DNA from: Otis tarda
Lineage: Eukaryota > Chordata > Aves > Otidiformes > Otididae
Direction: 5' to 3'
NCBI GenBank assembly: GCA_026413225.1
Contig: CM048553.1
Span: 98,988,190-99,052,189 of the forward strand
DNA: 64,000 bases
The notes below the pieces were generated by a model. That model had not been told where the DNA came from. It saw only the letters and a program-made list of their open reading frames with translations, and did not search any database. Every line of letters begins with the position of its first letter. Positions within the stretch are counted from its first letter, which is position 1. This document shows positions 37,316 to 49,518 of this stretch, piece after piece. The position numbers and the translations under genes are program-made.

Positions 37316-37664
37316 TGAGTCCTGTCACTGGGCACTACTGAGAACAATCTGTCTCTTCTTCATTCCCTCCCATCAGATATCCACACACATTGATGAGATT
37401 CCTCACTGAGCCTTCTCTTCTCCAGGCAGAAGAGTCTCAGCTCTCCTCATATGAGATGCTCCTGTCCCTTAATCATCTCCTCAGCTTTTCACTGGACTTG
37501 TTCCAGTAAGTTAATCTCTCTCTTGTACTGGAGAGCCTAGAACTGAACACAGTACTTCAGATATGGCCTCATCAGTGCTGAGTAGAAAGAAAGGGTCACC
37601 TCCTTCAACCTGCTAGCAATGCTTTTCCTGATGCAGCCTTAAACGCTGTTGGCCGCCTTGCTGC
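37316..37664 (-). mobile_element. CR1 LINE, minus strand, left part (split by LTR copy 3)
   Basis: This is the CR1 3'-proximal region in reverse orientation: GTCACTGGGCACTACTGAGA, then CTTCTCTTCTCCAGGC, and GGAGAGCCTAGAACTGAACA. It continues without loss after the LTR at 38796. The expected CR1 3' tail with ATTCTATG units is absent on the left side, so the 3' end was deleted or has decayed. Confidence 0.85.
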
Positions 37665-37669
37665 TATGG
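37665..37669. repeat. Left 5-bp target site duplication of LTR copy 3 (TATGG)
   Basis: TATGG occurs here and again at 38796-38800. Joining the flanks through one copy restores a continuous CR1 sequence. Confidence 0.92.
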
Positions 37670-38059
37670 TGTCGTAGTTCAGCCCTGATCAGGACCAGAC
37701 TACGCAGTCTCTCTCTCACTCCCCCCACCCTCCGAAAGAACAGGGAGAGAAAATATAAGGAAAAACGGCTCGAGGTTTGAGATAAGGACAGGGAGAAATC
37801 CTCAAAGTTACTGTCACGGGCAAAACAGGCTCGACTTGGGAAAAACTATTCATTTATTACTACAAACAGCAGGATAATGAGACAGGGAACAAGATAACCT
37901 CCATCCACCCCTCCCTCTTCCCAAGCTTAACATTATCTCTACTACCTCCCCCCCCGAGCGGCACAGGGGGGAAGAGGGAATGGGGGTTGCAGTCAGTTCA
38001 TCATACGTTGTTTCATGCCGCTGCTTCATGGTCGGGGGAAGAACTCCTCACATTCCTCC

Positions 38060-38320
38060 CCTGCTCCATCGTGGGGTCCCTCCCACGGGCCACAGTCCTT
38101 CATGGAACTGCTCCGGCGTGGGTCATCTCTTCCACGGAGTACAGTCTCTCCAGAACGGCTGTCCCAGCGGGCCCTCCATGGGCCACAGCCGCCTTCAGGC
38201 ATCCACCTCCCCCGGTACGGGGTCCTTCACGGGCTCCAAGTGGATCTCTGCTCCTCCATGGACCTCCATGGGCTGCAGGGGGACAACCTGCTCCACCATG
38301 GTCATCACCACAGGCTGCAG
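38060..38320 (-). repeat. Degenerate GC-rich tandem array inside LTR copy 3 (6 units)
   Basis: Unit anchors on the plus strand end at about 38095, 38144, 38188, 38240, 38278 and 38320. The spacings of 49, 44, 52, 38 and 42 bp mirror copy 1 to within one base. Confidence 0.8.
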
Positions 38321-38615
38321 GGGAATCTTGGCCAGGAGCCGCATTACTCCTCCCCCTCCTTTCTGAACTGACCTTGGCGTCTGCAGCCGTTCCTCATAAC
38401 AGGGTGGCAGGTGCCTCTCAGGATCTTTTTTTACATCTCCTCTCCGCTTCTTGCAGCCGGGCCGGGCCGAGTCGGGCCCAGTCGGCCGCCTGGCAAGAGG
38501 CCAGAGGGTGAGGCCTGCAAGGCCCAGGAGGCCTGCGCCTCCCCCTCTGCGCCTCTGCCCCCGCTCAGCTTCTTCACATCTTCTCTTCTCTCTTTTTTTT
38601 TCTGTTTTCCCCTTC

Positions 38616-38643
38616 TTAAATACGTTATCGCAGAGGCGTTATC
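38616..38643 (-). promoter_or_regulatory. LTR U3 promoter core, copy 3
   Basis: On the minus strand two GATAACG motifs precede TATTTAA, with the same 14-bp spacing as copies 1 and 2. Transcription would run leftward, through the CR1 remnant. Confidence 0.6.
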
Positions 38644-38800
38644 ACGGGACATTCTGCTACCAATCCGCTCGACCTTGGCCAGCAGCAGGTCTGCCCTAGG
38701 CCTGGCCAAGTCCACTGAACAAAGGGGAGCGACTTCTAGCAGTTTCCTGCAGAAGCTACCACCTTAGGCCCCCCCTCACTAACAAAACCACGACATATGG

Positions 38801-39545
38801 TGTCTTGCTGGCTTGCATTCGACTTGTTATCCATCAGCACCCCAAGGTCTTTCTCTTCAGAGCTGTTTTTCAGAAAGACAGCTCCCAGTGTGTACTTGTG
38901 TATGGTGTTATTCTTCCCCATGGGCAGGACTTTGCATTTCCCTTTGTTGAGTTTCATCAGGTTCCTCTCTGTCCAGTTCCCTACCTTGTTGAAGTCCATT
39001 TCTCATAATTTTCCATCATCTCTGAACTTGCTGAGGTTTCACTCTACCCCATTGTTTAGGTCCTTAATGAAGAGATTAAACAACAGTGGCCCCAGTATTG
39101 ACCCCTAGGGTACATCACTAGTGACTTGCCTCCAACTAGCCTTTGTACCATTGATCACAACCCTCTGGGCTTGACTGTTCATCCACTTTCAGTCCACTTC
39201 ACTGTCCCCTTATCTAACCCATGTTATGTCAGCTTGTCTATAAGGTTGTTATAGGAGACTGTGTCAAAGGTCTTAATAAAGTTGAGGTAAGCAACATTCA
39301 TTTCTCTTCCCATCGTCTGGCAAGGTAGTAATTTAATTGTAGGAGGCTATCTGGTTGTTTAAGCATAACTTCCACTAGGCACATACACATTGACCACTTC
39401 TGATCACCTCCTTGTCCTTCATGTGTTTGGAAATGGTTTCCAGAATTAGTTGCTCCATCACCATCATAGGGACTGATGTGAGACTGACCGCCTTGTAGTT
39501 CCCCAGATCTTCCTTCTTGTTCTCCTTTAAATGACATTTGGTTTC
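38801..39545 (-). mobile_element. CR1 LINE, minus strand, right part (reverse transcriptase region)
   Basis: This continues the CR1 interrupted at 37664. On the minus strand a frame (38736-38999, 87 codons) includes NLMKLNKGKCKVLPMG and SSEEKDLGVLMD, which match the C-terminal part of the CR1 ORF2 reverse transcriptase. That frame continues past the LTR junction into LTR sequence, making a chimeric reading frame. Further right are degraded parts of the catalytic region, with stops and frameshifts. Similarity fades near 39545. The element is dead. Confidence 0.88.
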
Positions 39546-41722
39546 TTCGAAGATATGAGTGACGATTGATTTCTTTCATATTTCCTTTGCTTTCACATAT
39601 CCCTTTTTGCCATGAACAGACACTTAGTATTCTCATATGCATTCATTCCCCTACCAGATGCACAAGCAACGCTCTGGATTTCCTTGACATATACACAGTT
39701 GTTGTTGTGGGCTCCTGCTCAAAGCAGTAGGGAGATTAAGAAGCAGAACACTTAGAACCCTGGAAGAACATTTTTCTTCATCCTCCTTCTCTTTCTGAGT
39801 TACTTCTTAGAGCTTATTTCACTTCTATTACAGGCAAGAGAAAGAGAGTCAGAGATGCAGGGCATCTTTCTTTACTCTTTCAAATGCAAAGAGAGTTCCC
39901 TTGCTTTGGTGGCAGAGGTAAATTACAATTCTGGAAGCATTTTCTTGCCACTTCTAATCATGGTTGTTTCTCTGACTGGGACTGCCAGGAGACTGAACAT
40001 CTTAGAAACAGTCTGAATGAGAGAATCAGATATGAGAGTTTGGATATGTTAAACTCCCTCAAACATCCTACTGTTTTCCAGATCAAGAAGTATTCTGGAC
40101 CTGTAGGTCTTCATGACCCATCCTACAATTGACCTAGATTGTCTTCCTGGTTGGATTTTAAGAACTAAATAAAAACGACTTTAGCTATAACCAATAGTGT
40201 AATTGTTTTGACAGGAGTTCAGTGACATATGTAGCCCCAAAACAACAAAGGTATTTTGTTTCTGATAGAGACAAGTAATAGAAAGATTGTTGCTTCATTG
40301 AGTACTTTCACCTACACATTGGCTCTGAACCAATGTCAGCGATTTGGCTGAGGCTGAAGTCTTTGTCAACAATAGGAAAAAATATGAACTGCCTTGAAGC
40401 TGTAGAAAACTCAGGCGCATCTGAAACTTGTAAACATGCAGAACCAGAACATCAAAGAAATATCTGGATACAACTGTAGAGATAAAAGGACATAAAAAGC
40501 CAGAAATGTGTCCAGTAACAGCAAGACATAATTTGATGGTAATTTTTATTTAAATTCTTGTGTTAAGATTAAGAAAGAAGCAAATAAGCTGAAAATAGAA
40601 TTGTCATCTTCTAGAAAGCACAAGGCTAGGCCAGAATAACAAAATATCCTGAATCAATTCATCTGGTACTCAAAAACACATAGTTCTTTTACCTATGGGG
40701 AAATTTTAAATATGCGGACATCTGCTGGGTAACAAACATTCAAACTTGGCTCATTAAAGTGCAGTTCTCTTTAAAATGGATACATGAGAATGACATCTAA
40801 GACCTCCATGTTTGTGCTTTCTCAAAGGTCACTCTATCAGATTGTTTCTGCTTACCGGTTAAAAGATGCTTCTTTAACATTAGTTCACAAACTTAACTTT
40901 ATTTCCTCAAGGCAGTCTGAGTATTCTGATTATTAGGCATTGCTGTGAGACTTTTCTCGCCATGATACCTTTGCAGCCTGAACTGCAGACAATTCTAAGT
41001 AATCAGAAAGCAGAGAACATAGCTGTTGGTGAGCCAGAAGGAGAAAACGAAGCAATTTCTCACTTGATCTGGCTATCTTTGATCCTCTGGGGCTCATTTT
41101 CTCTGTGCCCTTTGCAACTCTGATCAACATGAGCAATGGAGGGGACATGGCTGAAGCAGCCTCTTTGCCTGTTGCCCTGGAGAGAAGCTGATTTCTTGTC
41201 TCCTCCTTCATGAACTGACAGTCTGAGTCCAATAGTATGAAAAGCTGCCATGAGCAATGATTTTGTGAAGAGCGGTTACGCAGTTTGAGGAAGGGACATG
41301 GTGAATAATGAAGAAATCTTAATTCTAAGCTACAGACCTGAATTGGATCTTAAGAAGGTGCTCAGGAGTGAACCATGAAGAAATCACAATGTTGACATAT
41401 TATGAGGGATGTGAATTAAAATAAAGGGGCTTAATCCTGATTCTATTGTGCTTTCTGCTCATTAATGTAATCAGAGAGTTGGGCCCTCTGTCTGTCAAAG
41501 ATAGGTAGTTGGGTGAAAAATGCAGGTGGGAAATCACAAGAGGAGATTCAGCTTGGAGAAGCTCACAACAAAACTGGAGCAAATCTATTAACTTGGAGGG
41601 AACAGGGAGAGAGAGAAAAAAGAAAACATCTGAAAAAGGGTAGCCCTGCTTTAGGGTTGACCAAGGTCACTTTCTAGAAGTACGTATCACTCTAGTGAGC
41701 ATGCAGTTGCTACTAGTCTATG

Positions 41723-41767
41723 TAAAAAAAAAACAAAAAACAAAAAACAAAAATAAACCAAAAAAAC
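41723..41767 (+). repeat. A-rich simple repeat (CAAAAAA-like)
   Basis: A run of ten A is followed by three CAAAAAA-type units and a decayed continuation. It could be simple slippage; no retrotransposed body precedes it. Confidence 0.8.
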
Positions 41768-43639
41768 CCTTTCTGATGGGATATATTCTAGCAGTCTCCT
41801 TCCTTCCAGAAGGCAGCAGCCACTCCTGTTACTGAAAGAGTTACAAGGACCTGAATTTTCCAGTTAGGAATTTAGGGGTAAATAGAAGGAAGTAAGCTAG
41901 TCTTTATTCTCCTGTACAATATCAGAGATACTCTGCAAAATTTATTTCACAGGTTATGACAAGGCCATATCTTATATCTGCTGATACATTTCTGAAATGT
42001 GTTTCATAAACATTTATTGTATTAACAAATTGTTGTCATTGAAATCTAATCTAACAACATAAGCTTGTCCTACAAATGTAAGTAAATGTATTTTTCCAAG
42101 TCTCAAAGCTCTACAACAGCAGAATTCTCCACCCAATCACCCTATTAAAAAAAAGTACTTTTCTCCTTCCCCATTGTGAATTATGAAAGAGTCTCCAATT
42201 ATATGGTGTACCCGTTCTTTGCTCTCCTGCCCCTTCTTACACATGCTGGACTGTGCTCTCATAGTGGAGAAGGCTTGCACAGCCAAGGAGACTCTTCTCT
42301 GTAGGCTTCCTTCATTTGTTGTAGAAATTGGAAGATGCACAAGATGACTGCAGGAGAGTGGAAAATAAAGGTGCCTCTAAGAGAGTTGGATGCTGTTCAG
42401 ATAACTGAATTCTATCCATTGTAGACATGCAAGAATTCCCCGAACCAAATGTTTTATGCATGATCATGTAAAGCTACCACTTTACACTCTTGTCTGTGGA
42501 TGGGATGGAATCAACAGGATCCTAATGTCGGATATATAAAATGCTACATATATATCACTAAGTGCTCTTAAAATCCAAGTATGAAATATCTCAGAATGGA
42601 CATCCATATTTACTGAATGTTTTTGTCTTTAATTGCCCTTTCTTTCTGCTGTCCCACTGTAAATTAGGGATAGTCAACCCTGTCTTTTCACAGGAATGCT
42701 GCAAAAATAATTAGTTGACATTTTGAAACATTAACTTTCGCTCAGAAGCTGCAGTGATGAATACTATTAGTGAGCTTATGGGAAATTAATTTCAAAATGT
42801 GGTAGATGTCTTCATTCACTGGCTCACTGACTGAATAGCCCTTGGCTGACTTTTGAACTGAGTCAGAAATCCTGAAGAAAAGCTGGTATAAAATTCATTA
42901 GTTCACTTATTCAGTGTTATATGAAAGCACAACGGAACTTGGTTAAAGTTACATGGCAATTTAAATTCTGACATTACTTAGCTTCTAAAAATTTTACTTT
43001 GCAAATTTATTATTTGCTTAATTCAGATTCTTGGTGTTTTATAGTACAGCATAAACATTTTCATGAAGCTTTATATCCAGGAATTTATACTGTAGTATGT
43101 GTAGTAACTGGCTCTTTTTTCTTACCTCAGTTACAGTCATTAACAATTACAACTAATACTGTCATGTTCTTTAGGTCACATCCCGAAATGCCATGTGGCC
43201 ATTTCCCTCCTAGAAAAATGTGTTTATTGTGGATCACCATCAACTTCTGCAATGCACATGTAAAATTTGTTGGTATAAAGTTTTGCTAATGTGTATGCAA
43301 AATGTTGTTTCCATAAACTTCAGCATGAATAGAAGTTTGTAAGCAGTTTTTCTTTTAAGAAAAAATACAAAATAATTTACAGTTTAAAGATCTAATGTGT
43401 TAAAGCAAACAAATAGAAAAGCGACCTGAAGTGATATGATGAAAAAAAACGCAGAAAATTTACCTTCTATTTTCTTTTGCTCACCTGACATACAGAATCA
43501 TATGTTCCACAAAGAATGAGAATTCTACCTACATCTTGTATCATATTTGTTCATCAAGTACAGCCCTCTATGATTCCAGTTCAACAGGGTGCTCGGGACA
43601 CAGTAACTTTTCATAAGCGATGAAACCACTCAACTTTGA

Positions 43640-43647
43640 TGACGTCA
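43640..43647. promoter_or_regulatory. Perfect CRE palindrome TGACGTCA
   Basis: An exact full CRE (CREB/ATF site) lies in a CpG-poor region. No promoter features or gene are apparent nearby, so activity is unproven. Confidence 0.3.
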
Positions 43648-46536
43648 CTCAATGTAAACTCAAGTATGTGCCTAAACAGTGCTCTTGGACATTTAGCTAA
43701 CGCACACACACAGTGCTTCACTAATATACAAAATTTCAGTTAAATGTAAAGTGGAGCAGCTATTGCACATGTGCATTCTGATAAAAAGAGGTAAAATTGC
43801 AAAATCTCATATGTAAAGTATACAATACAGGAAGATAACTAAATTAATATTCTGTTTGTAAGAAATCCCATCCCTCAGATGACTTAGTATTGGACCTTTG
43901 CCTCTGAAAAGAAGTAAGAGTGATACACTAAGCTAAAGCTGAATCTGCTTTTTAAGAACAATGTTGATTCCACTCCCAGCTGTTCTCAAGAGTTTGATTT
44001 TGGCCTCCAGGAACACACTACACTTCAAATCCAGTAAAGTAGTTTTTATAATGCTACATTTTTTTAATATAATTTTCTTACACACTGCAAAACAGATGCA
44101 GAAGTTAGGAAGGATGATTTTTTTTTTTTTTCCTGGAGAAATGCTATCATGACACAAAAAAATGATACAGGTTTCATTTACACACCGGATGAAAGTTCTA
44201 GCACACAGAAAACAGAATTGAAGTATTCCGTGCTGCCATTACATTACCAGGGGCACAAAGATAGCTCTGTTACACCTGTGTGTCCTGTGTTGCTTCTGGC
44301 ATGTCCCTTGCTGTAAAGCCCATAAACTCCCCGTCAGTGCTGGTTTATGGAGATATGCTTTAGCTTAGCTCTGTTTTTGTGTTCCACCAACTGGCTACCC
44401 TTTCAGGATTTTCTTTGAAATTTGCCCAATTTTTTTTTTTTTTAATGGATAATGTTAAAGGCAACAAATAGTTGAACTCTGGCAAATCTTAGCACTTATT
44501 AGAAATACATCTCATTCAATATCAGCATTTTTCTAAAGCATTTTCATTTAAGGAATGTGTACCTGTGGTGGGTTTCCACATTTTTTGCAATGTTTGAACA
44601 CTGTAGCTTCTGACATATCACCAGCGCCTTGGTCCTCTGTTACAACTTTCTTCTGATGTAAGATTTTTAGCTGTAATTTTTTTTACTAGCTCTTTTGCTA
44701 CTTTGAGATGTGATGTGTTACATTTCTCTTCCTCAGAAAGTATTTTTAAATAATTTTTTTGAAGTGTGGGTTTCTTTAGCAACTCTTGAAACTGTTTACC
44801 TATTACCATTACTTCATTTCCTGTCTATTTGAGAGTCTTTCCTTGCTTATCCTAGGATGCCCCTAAACTTGCCTGCTGAGATCCTATTAAGCTGATAAAA
44901 GTTTTACTATTTCTCTATCAGTAACCACTGCTTAAAAGTACTATATACATTGTTCTTTTTGTCTCTTCTCATGCTGCTTTTCACTGCTTTCTATCTTTTG
45001 TTACATATAGAATTTTTACCTGTTCTTGCTCTTTCTGGAGATATTTTGGAGAAAGTGAGTTTTCTTTTTTTTTTTCTTTATTTCACTGAATTTTGTTTAT
45101 TCTTATTTTTGCAGATTTCTATATCGCTTGTATTAAAACTATTGAGACAGGTTTTGTGGTGCTGCTACATGAAGAAAGATTCTTGAGGCCAGTCTGACGC
45201 TCATATGTCTTTCCTGTTAGACTTCTACTGGCCTTTGAGGATTTTTTCTTCAGCTATCTGTTCTTGTTGGAGTCTGCAGGCCTGAACAACAGGTAAGTGT
45301 GATCACATAGCAATTATGAACTCAGAGTCCGCAATAACATGTGAAATACTTGACTGAATGTCCAAATTCTGGTGGAGGCTGGTCTTCCAGTAACATAATC
45401 TTGGCACATAACTATCATTGCAGATACAGTTTTGCATCTGAATCCAAACATGTATTTATGATGTGTGTTTTCATTTTTAATAATTTCTGAGGATTCCAAT
45501 TTAAAGTTATTGCTGCTTCACTATTGAATCCTGTCAGTTGTTTTCTTGGTGAATTGATAGTTTCTTGCCATATATTTAAATGCCATTTAATTCTTAAGGT
45601 CTTTTCCAAACACTTCATAATGTCCCCTTTCTTTTGTCAACTGCTTTGTAAAGAGAACATGTAGAAGAAGATGTAAAGGTCATAATGTAGTTGGAAAAAT
45701 ATTCTTGACACATCTTGACCCTTTTTATGACCACTGGACTGTTGCCATTTACTTTGAGGATGGCGTGAACAGCGTTTTGAGGGTAATGTTCTTCTCTCAT
45801 CACTGCAGCATGAATATACCTTCAAGTCAAAAGACTAAGATCTGATACATGTATTTTCTTATTGTCTCAAATAGCTATAATGAAAAAAAGAGCTCTAAAT
45901 GTATGCATTTCACTGCACTGCATAATCTATAAATTCTGGTTGTTGTAAGCTAAGAGTGAGTTTTTAGTGTTTCGCTGGCTCTCGGTAAGTTCCCATTTAT
46001 TTAAGCTCATGAGTTGATAGTTTTGGTGGTGGTGAGGAGCAAGCCACCCAAGGGCAGCTGAGGCCATGGAGGGAAAAACATTTTTCTAGATACCCCAGGA
46101 TAAGATCAGTCAAAGCCTAGAAGAGATTCACAAAAGCCCTGGTTTTCAAAACAGACATCAGTTTTCAGAAAGAGCTTGGTATATGTTGTCTTGCATGACC
46201 AAACATGCCAATATCTTAGGGGAATCTAATCCTTCAGGTGCAAAGTAAAAGTTGGTTGTTGCCTGTATACCCTGTTGATTAATTTATTTTAATTTTATTC
46301 CCTAATAAACATTCTAGAGTTGATTTTCATGTGTAAAATTATTATGTTGGGACATGATAGGGGACACAATATTCAGAGGCTGTGAACATCCATAGCCCCC
46401 ACAAATACAGTAGGACCACGGGATTTTTGTGAGTATAGTCAGGAACAAAATGTGAGAAGTTTCAGTTGTGCATCAAACTCTAATACTGTGACCACAGAAC
46501 TGTCTAAAAATATTTCTCTATTATTTCTGAGTAATT

Positions 46537-46551
46537 TATATATATATATAC
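46537..46551. repeat. Short TA dinucleotide repeat
   Basis: About seven TA units in AT-rich DNA. Confidence 0.7.
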
Positions 46552-48363
46552 ATAAAATTGATGTGAGTATAGAAGATGTTGAGTAATTTTTTCTACAGTC
46601 AAAGTAAACTAAGTAGGACATCACGCATTTGCTACCATTTGCATCCAATTTCTCTTTTTTTTAGTTTAACAGTTTTATGTTTGTCAGGCTTTCTGAGCTA
46701 TTCTTACTAGCTTCCATAAATATTCAAGTCTAATATTCCAACTTATCATTTTTAAAAATGCTTTGCAGCACATCTAGCAAAGTATTATTCTTGATTTTAG
46801 AATAATGACTGGCTTAAGAGTAATTTAGAGGACATAAATAAAAATAGTACATGAGTATTGTTCTGTTTTTCAAAGGAACCAAGTGTCCTGCTTATTTTCT
46901 GCTACAGGAAGTTATAATTCACAGATATCTTAAGTTTGTTTTGAAGTTCATTTTATTATTGAAAAATAAAACAGCAAATTATATTAAGAATGATTTTATA
47001 CATGTTAAGACTTAGGAAAAAATTTAGTTTATAATAGTTTTCTGTGAATATTAGAAAGGATCTTCTGTGCTGTCTTTGGACAAGCCAGATCTTTCATCTG
47101 GAATTTAATTATTCAAACAAACAACTTTTATTTTGGAGGAGTTAGAATGTTGCTCCATGACACAGTCATAAAAATGTACTCAAACAACCACTGCAGAAAA
47201 ATATAATTATGCTTACAGAGTCATGAGAGATGAATGAGCAAAGGGTGGATAGAATGTGTTGCTTGATTAATTTAGCTCTGCCTCTGACTGCTGCTTGCTT
47301 ATGAGCTGCTTTGGTCTTCCTTGAATTTATTTGTTACTCTAAATTAGTCTACAGTCATGGTCTTATGTTTTTTTTATGGTCCTGGGAGCTATGCCAAACA
47401 TGTTCTGCTGCAAGCAGAGCCTCCTGAACAGGGCAGGGTAGAGGGGATGGGCCAGAGTCAGGATCTGGTCTTCTAGCTTGGCCTTTGGGCAAAGGCTGAA
47501 CATTCTTCTCCTATTGATATAAAGCCAAATAAATATTATAGATAAACAGTAATACAGGTATAGAAAACAGAGTAAGAGCTGAGAATGTGGAATATCTGGA
47601 TCTCATCAAAGGCAGAAATCCCAGCCAAATAAGGTGTCTTGAAAGCACATCCTAATCTCAGCAGAATGGAAAAGGAATGGACCCTTTGAGTACGAAAACC
47701 TGCTGGTCCAGTTACTGTCTTGGAAACAAGCTGTGAGCAAACTTGGTATCGGTGTGTGTGCTCTCACTGAAGAAACAGTAAATCCAGTCTAGAGACAATT
47801 CAACATATACCACCTCCTAATGTTGACATTAAAATGATCCTTGTGCTAAGGTATTAAAGTAGGAAAAGAAGAAGGATCTATACCTGTGACACAGCTGCTT
47901 ACAGTGGGATCAGATTAATCAGGTTTGCAGTTCTAAAGGCCATCTCGTTGTGCTCACAATGACATTTGAAAGAATACATTAATATTCAGAGATTCTTACC
48001 TACTAGATCAATCACAAACTGAATTGAGACAACAGATGAACATTCAGAATAAGGGGAGCTACTTGTGATTTAGGCCACTATTGTGCAAGAGAGAAAATGG
48101 CTCCTTTGAAGAAATGAAAATAAGAGATGAGACACAGCTAAAGCAGAGAATCCAAAGAACAGGCAAGAATCACACAATGATGTTGGTCACCAAGAGCTGG
48201 CTTTAGAAAACCACTGGTTGACGTGTACAGAGAGTGTTGGTACTGTAGCTCTGTTATAAGGCATTCAATCATATTAAGAATGGATGGATTGTTTCAATGA
48301 GTACCATGGTGGTGAAGTGGATAAAGACAAAGATCCAATGAAATTTTCTAGGCAGCTGAACCT

Positions 48364-48976
48364 GGATGAGGAGGGGGTGTTGCCCTCTATGTCAACAACC
48401 AGCTGGAGTGCATGGAGCTCCTCCTGGGGATTGATGAGGAGCTGACAGAGAGCTTATGGGTCAGGATTAAAGGGAAGGCAGAGACAGGTGACATTACAGT
48501 GGAGTTCTGCTACAGGCCACCTGACCAGGAGGACTGAGTGGATGAGGCCCTCTACAGGCAGGTAGGAGCAGCCTCATGGTCACAAGCCCTAGTCCTCATG
48601 AGGAACTTCCACCACCCTGATAATGTGTTGGAAGGAGAAGACAGCAGGGCACAAGCAATCCAGGAGGTTCCTGGAATGTGTGGATGGTAAACTCCTCTTG
48701 CAAGTGATAGAGGAGCCAGTGAGGAGAGGTGCTATGCTGGACCTTGATCTCACCAAGAAGGAGGGGCTGGTGTGGAATGTGGAGCTCAAGGGCAGCTTTG
48801 GCTACAGTGACCATGAGATAGTGGAGCTCAAGATCCTTAGGCAACAAGGAGGGTGTGCAGAAAGCTTTCTACCCTGGACTTCAGGAGAGCAGACTTTGAC
48901 CTCTTCAGGAATCTGCTTGGCAAAATACAATGGGATAAAGCCCTGGAGGGAAGAGAGGCCTGAGAAAGCTGGTTAA
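48364..48976 (+). pseudogene. CR1 ORF2 endonuclease fragment
   Basis: This is the apurinic-type endonuclease C-terminal half. It reads FCYRPPDQED before a stop at 48535-48537, then continues in the open frame 48623-48976 through the SDH motif. The GDFN-like motif expected upstream is altered (about 48600-48612). It is non-functional. Confidence 0.85.
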
Positions 48977-49518
48977 TGTTCAAGGAGCATCTCCTCCAGG
49001 AGATCCTCCTCAGGAGCGATGCATCCCAACAAAAAGAAAGTCAGGCAAAACCACCAGATGTCCTGTATAGATGAACAAGGAGCTTCTGGACCAACTGAAA
49101 AACAAAAAGGAAGCCTACAGAAGGTGGAAGCAAGGACGGGTAGCCTGTGAAGAATACAGAGAGTTTGTCCAAGCATCCAGGGATCAGGTTAGGAAGGCTA
49201 AAGCCCTGACAGAATTAAATCTGGCCAAGGATGTCAAGGGCAACAAGAAAAAAGTTTTTAGGTATGTTGGGGACAAAAGTCAGACCAAGGAGAATACGAG
49301 CCCTCTCCAGAAGGAAACGGGAGACCTGGTTACCCAGGACGTGGACAAGGCTGAAGTACTCAATGACTTTTTTTGCCTCAGTCTTGGCAAGTCAGGGCTC
49401 TAGCCACATCTCCAAAGTTGCAGAAGGCAAAAGCAGGGACTGGAAGAACGAAGAACCGCCCACTGCAGGAGAAGAGCAGATTTGAGACCATCTAAGAAAC
49501 CTGAAGACGCAGAAGTCC

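Larger units (their letters stand above)
37670..38795 (-). mobile_element. Solo LTR, same family, copy 3, inserted into CR1
   Basis: This 1126-bp minus-strand copy begins (minus strand) TGTCGTGGTTTTGTTAGTG and ends GAACTACGACA. Its terminal inverted repeat TGTCGT/ACGACA is perfect, the best-preserved ends of the four. TATA-like TTAAATA (plus-strand reading) is at 38616-38622, the GATAACG pair at 38623-38629 and 38637-38643, and the AATAAA complement TTTATT at 37853-37858. The flanks are one interrupted CR1, which shows that nothing else of the provirus remains. Like copy 1 it lacks the segment of about 17 bp found in copies 2 and 4. Plus-strand frames of 174, 128 and 118 codons run antisense through the GC-rich array. 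Confidence 0.94.
39546..48363. other. Unique AT-rich noncoding sequence, 8.8 kb
   Basis: No recognised gene or interspersed repeat. It holds an A-rich CAAAAAA repeat (41723-41767), a perfect CRE (43640-43647) and a short TA repeat (46537-46551). Minus-strand frames of 60-75 codons cluster at 44618-44809 and 45314-45825 in different frames; they have a lysine-rich, protein-like look but match nothing I know. Confidence 0.5.
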
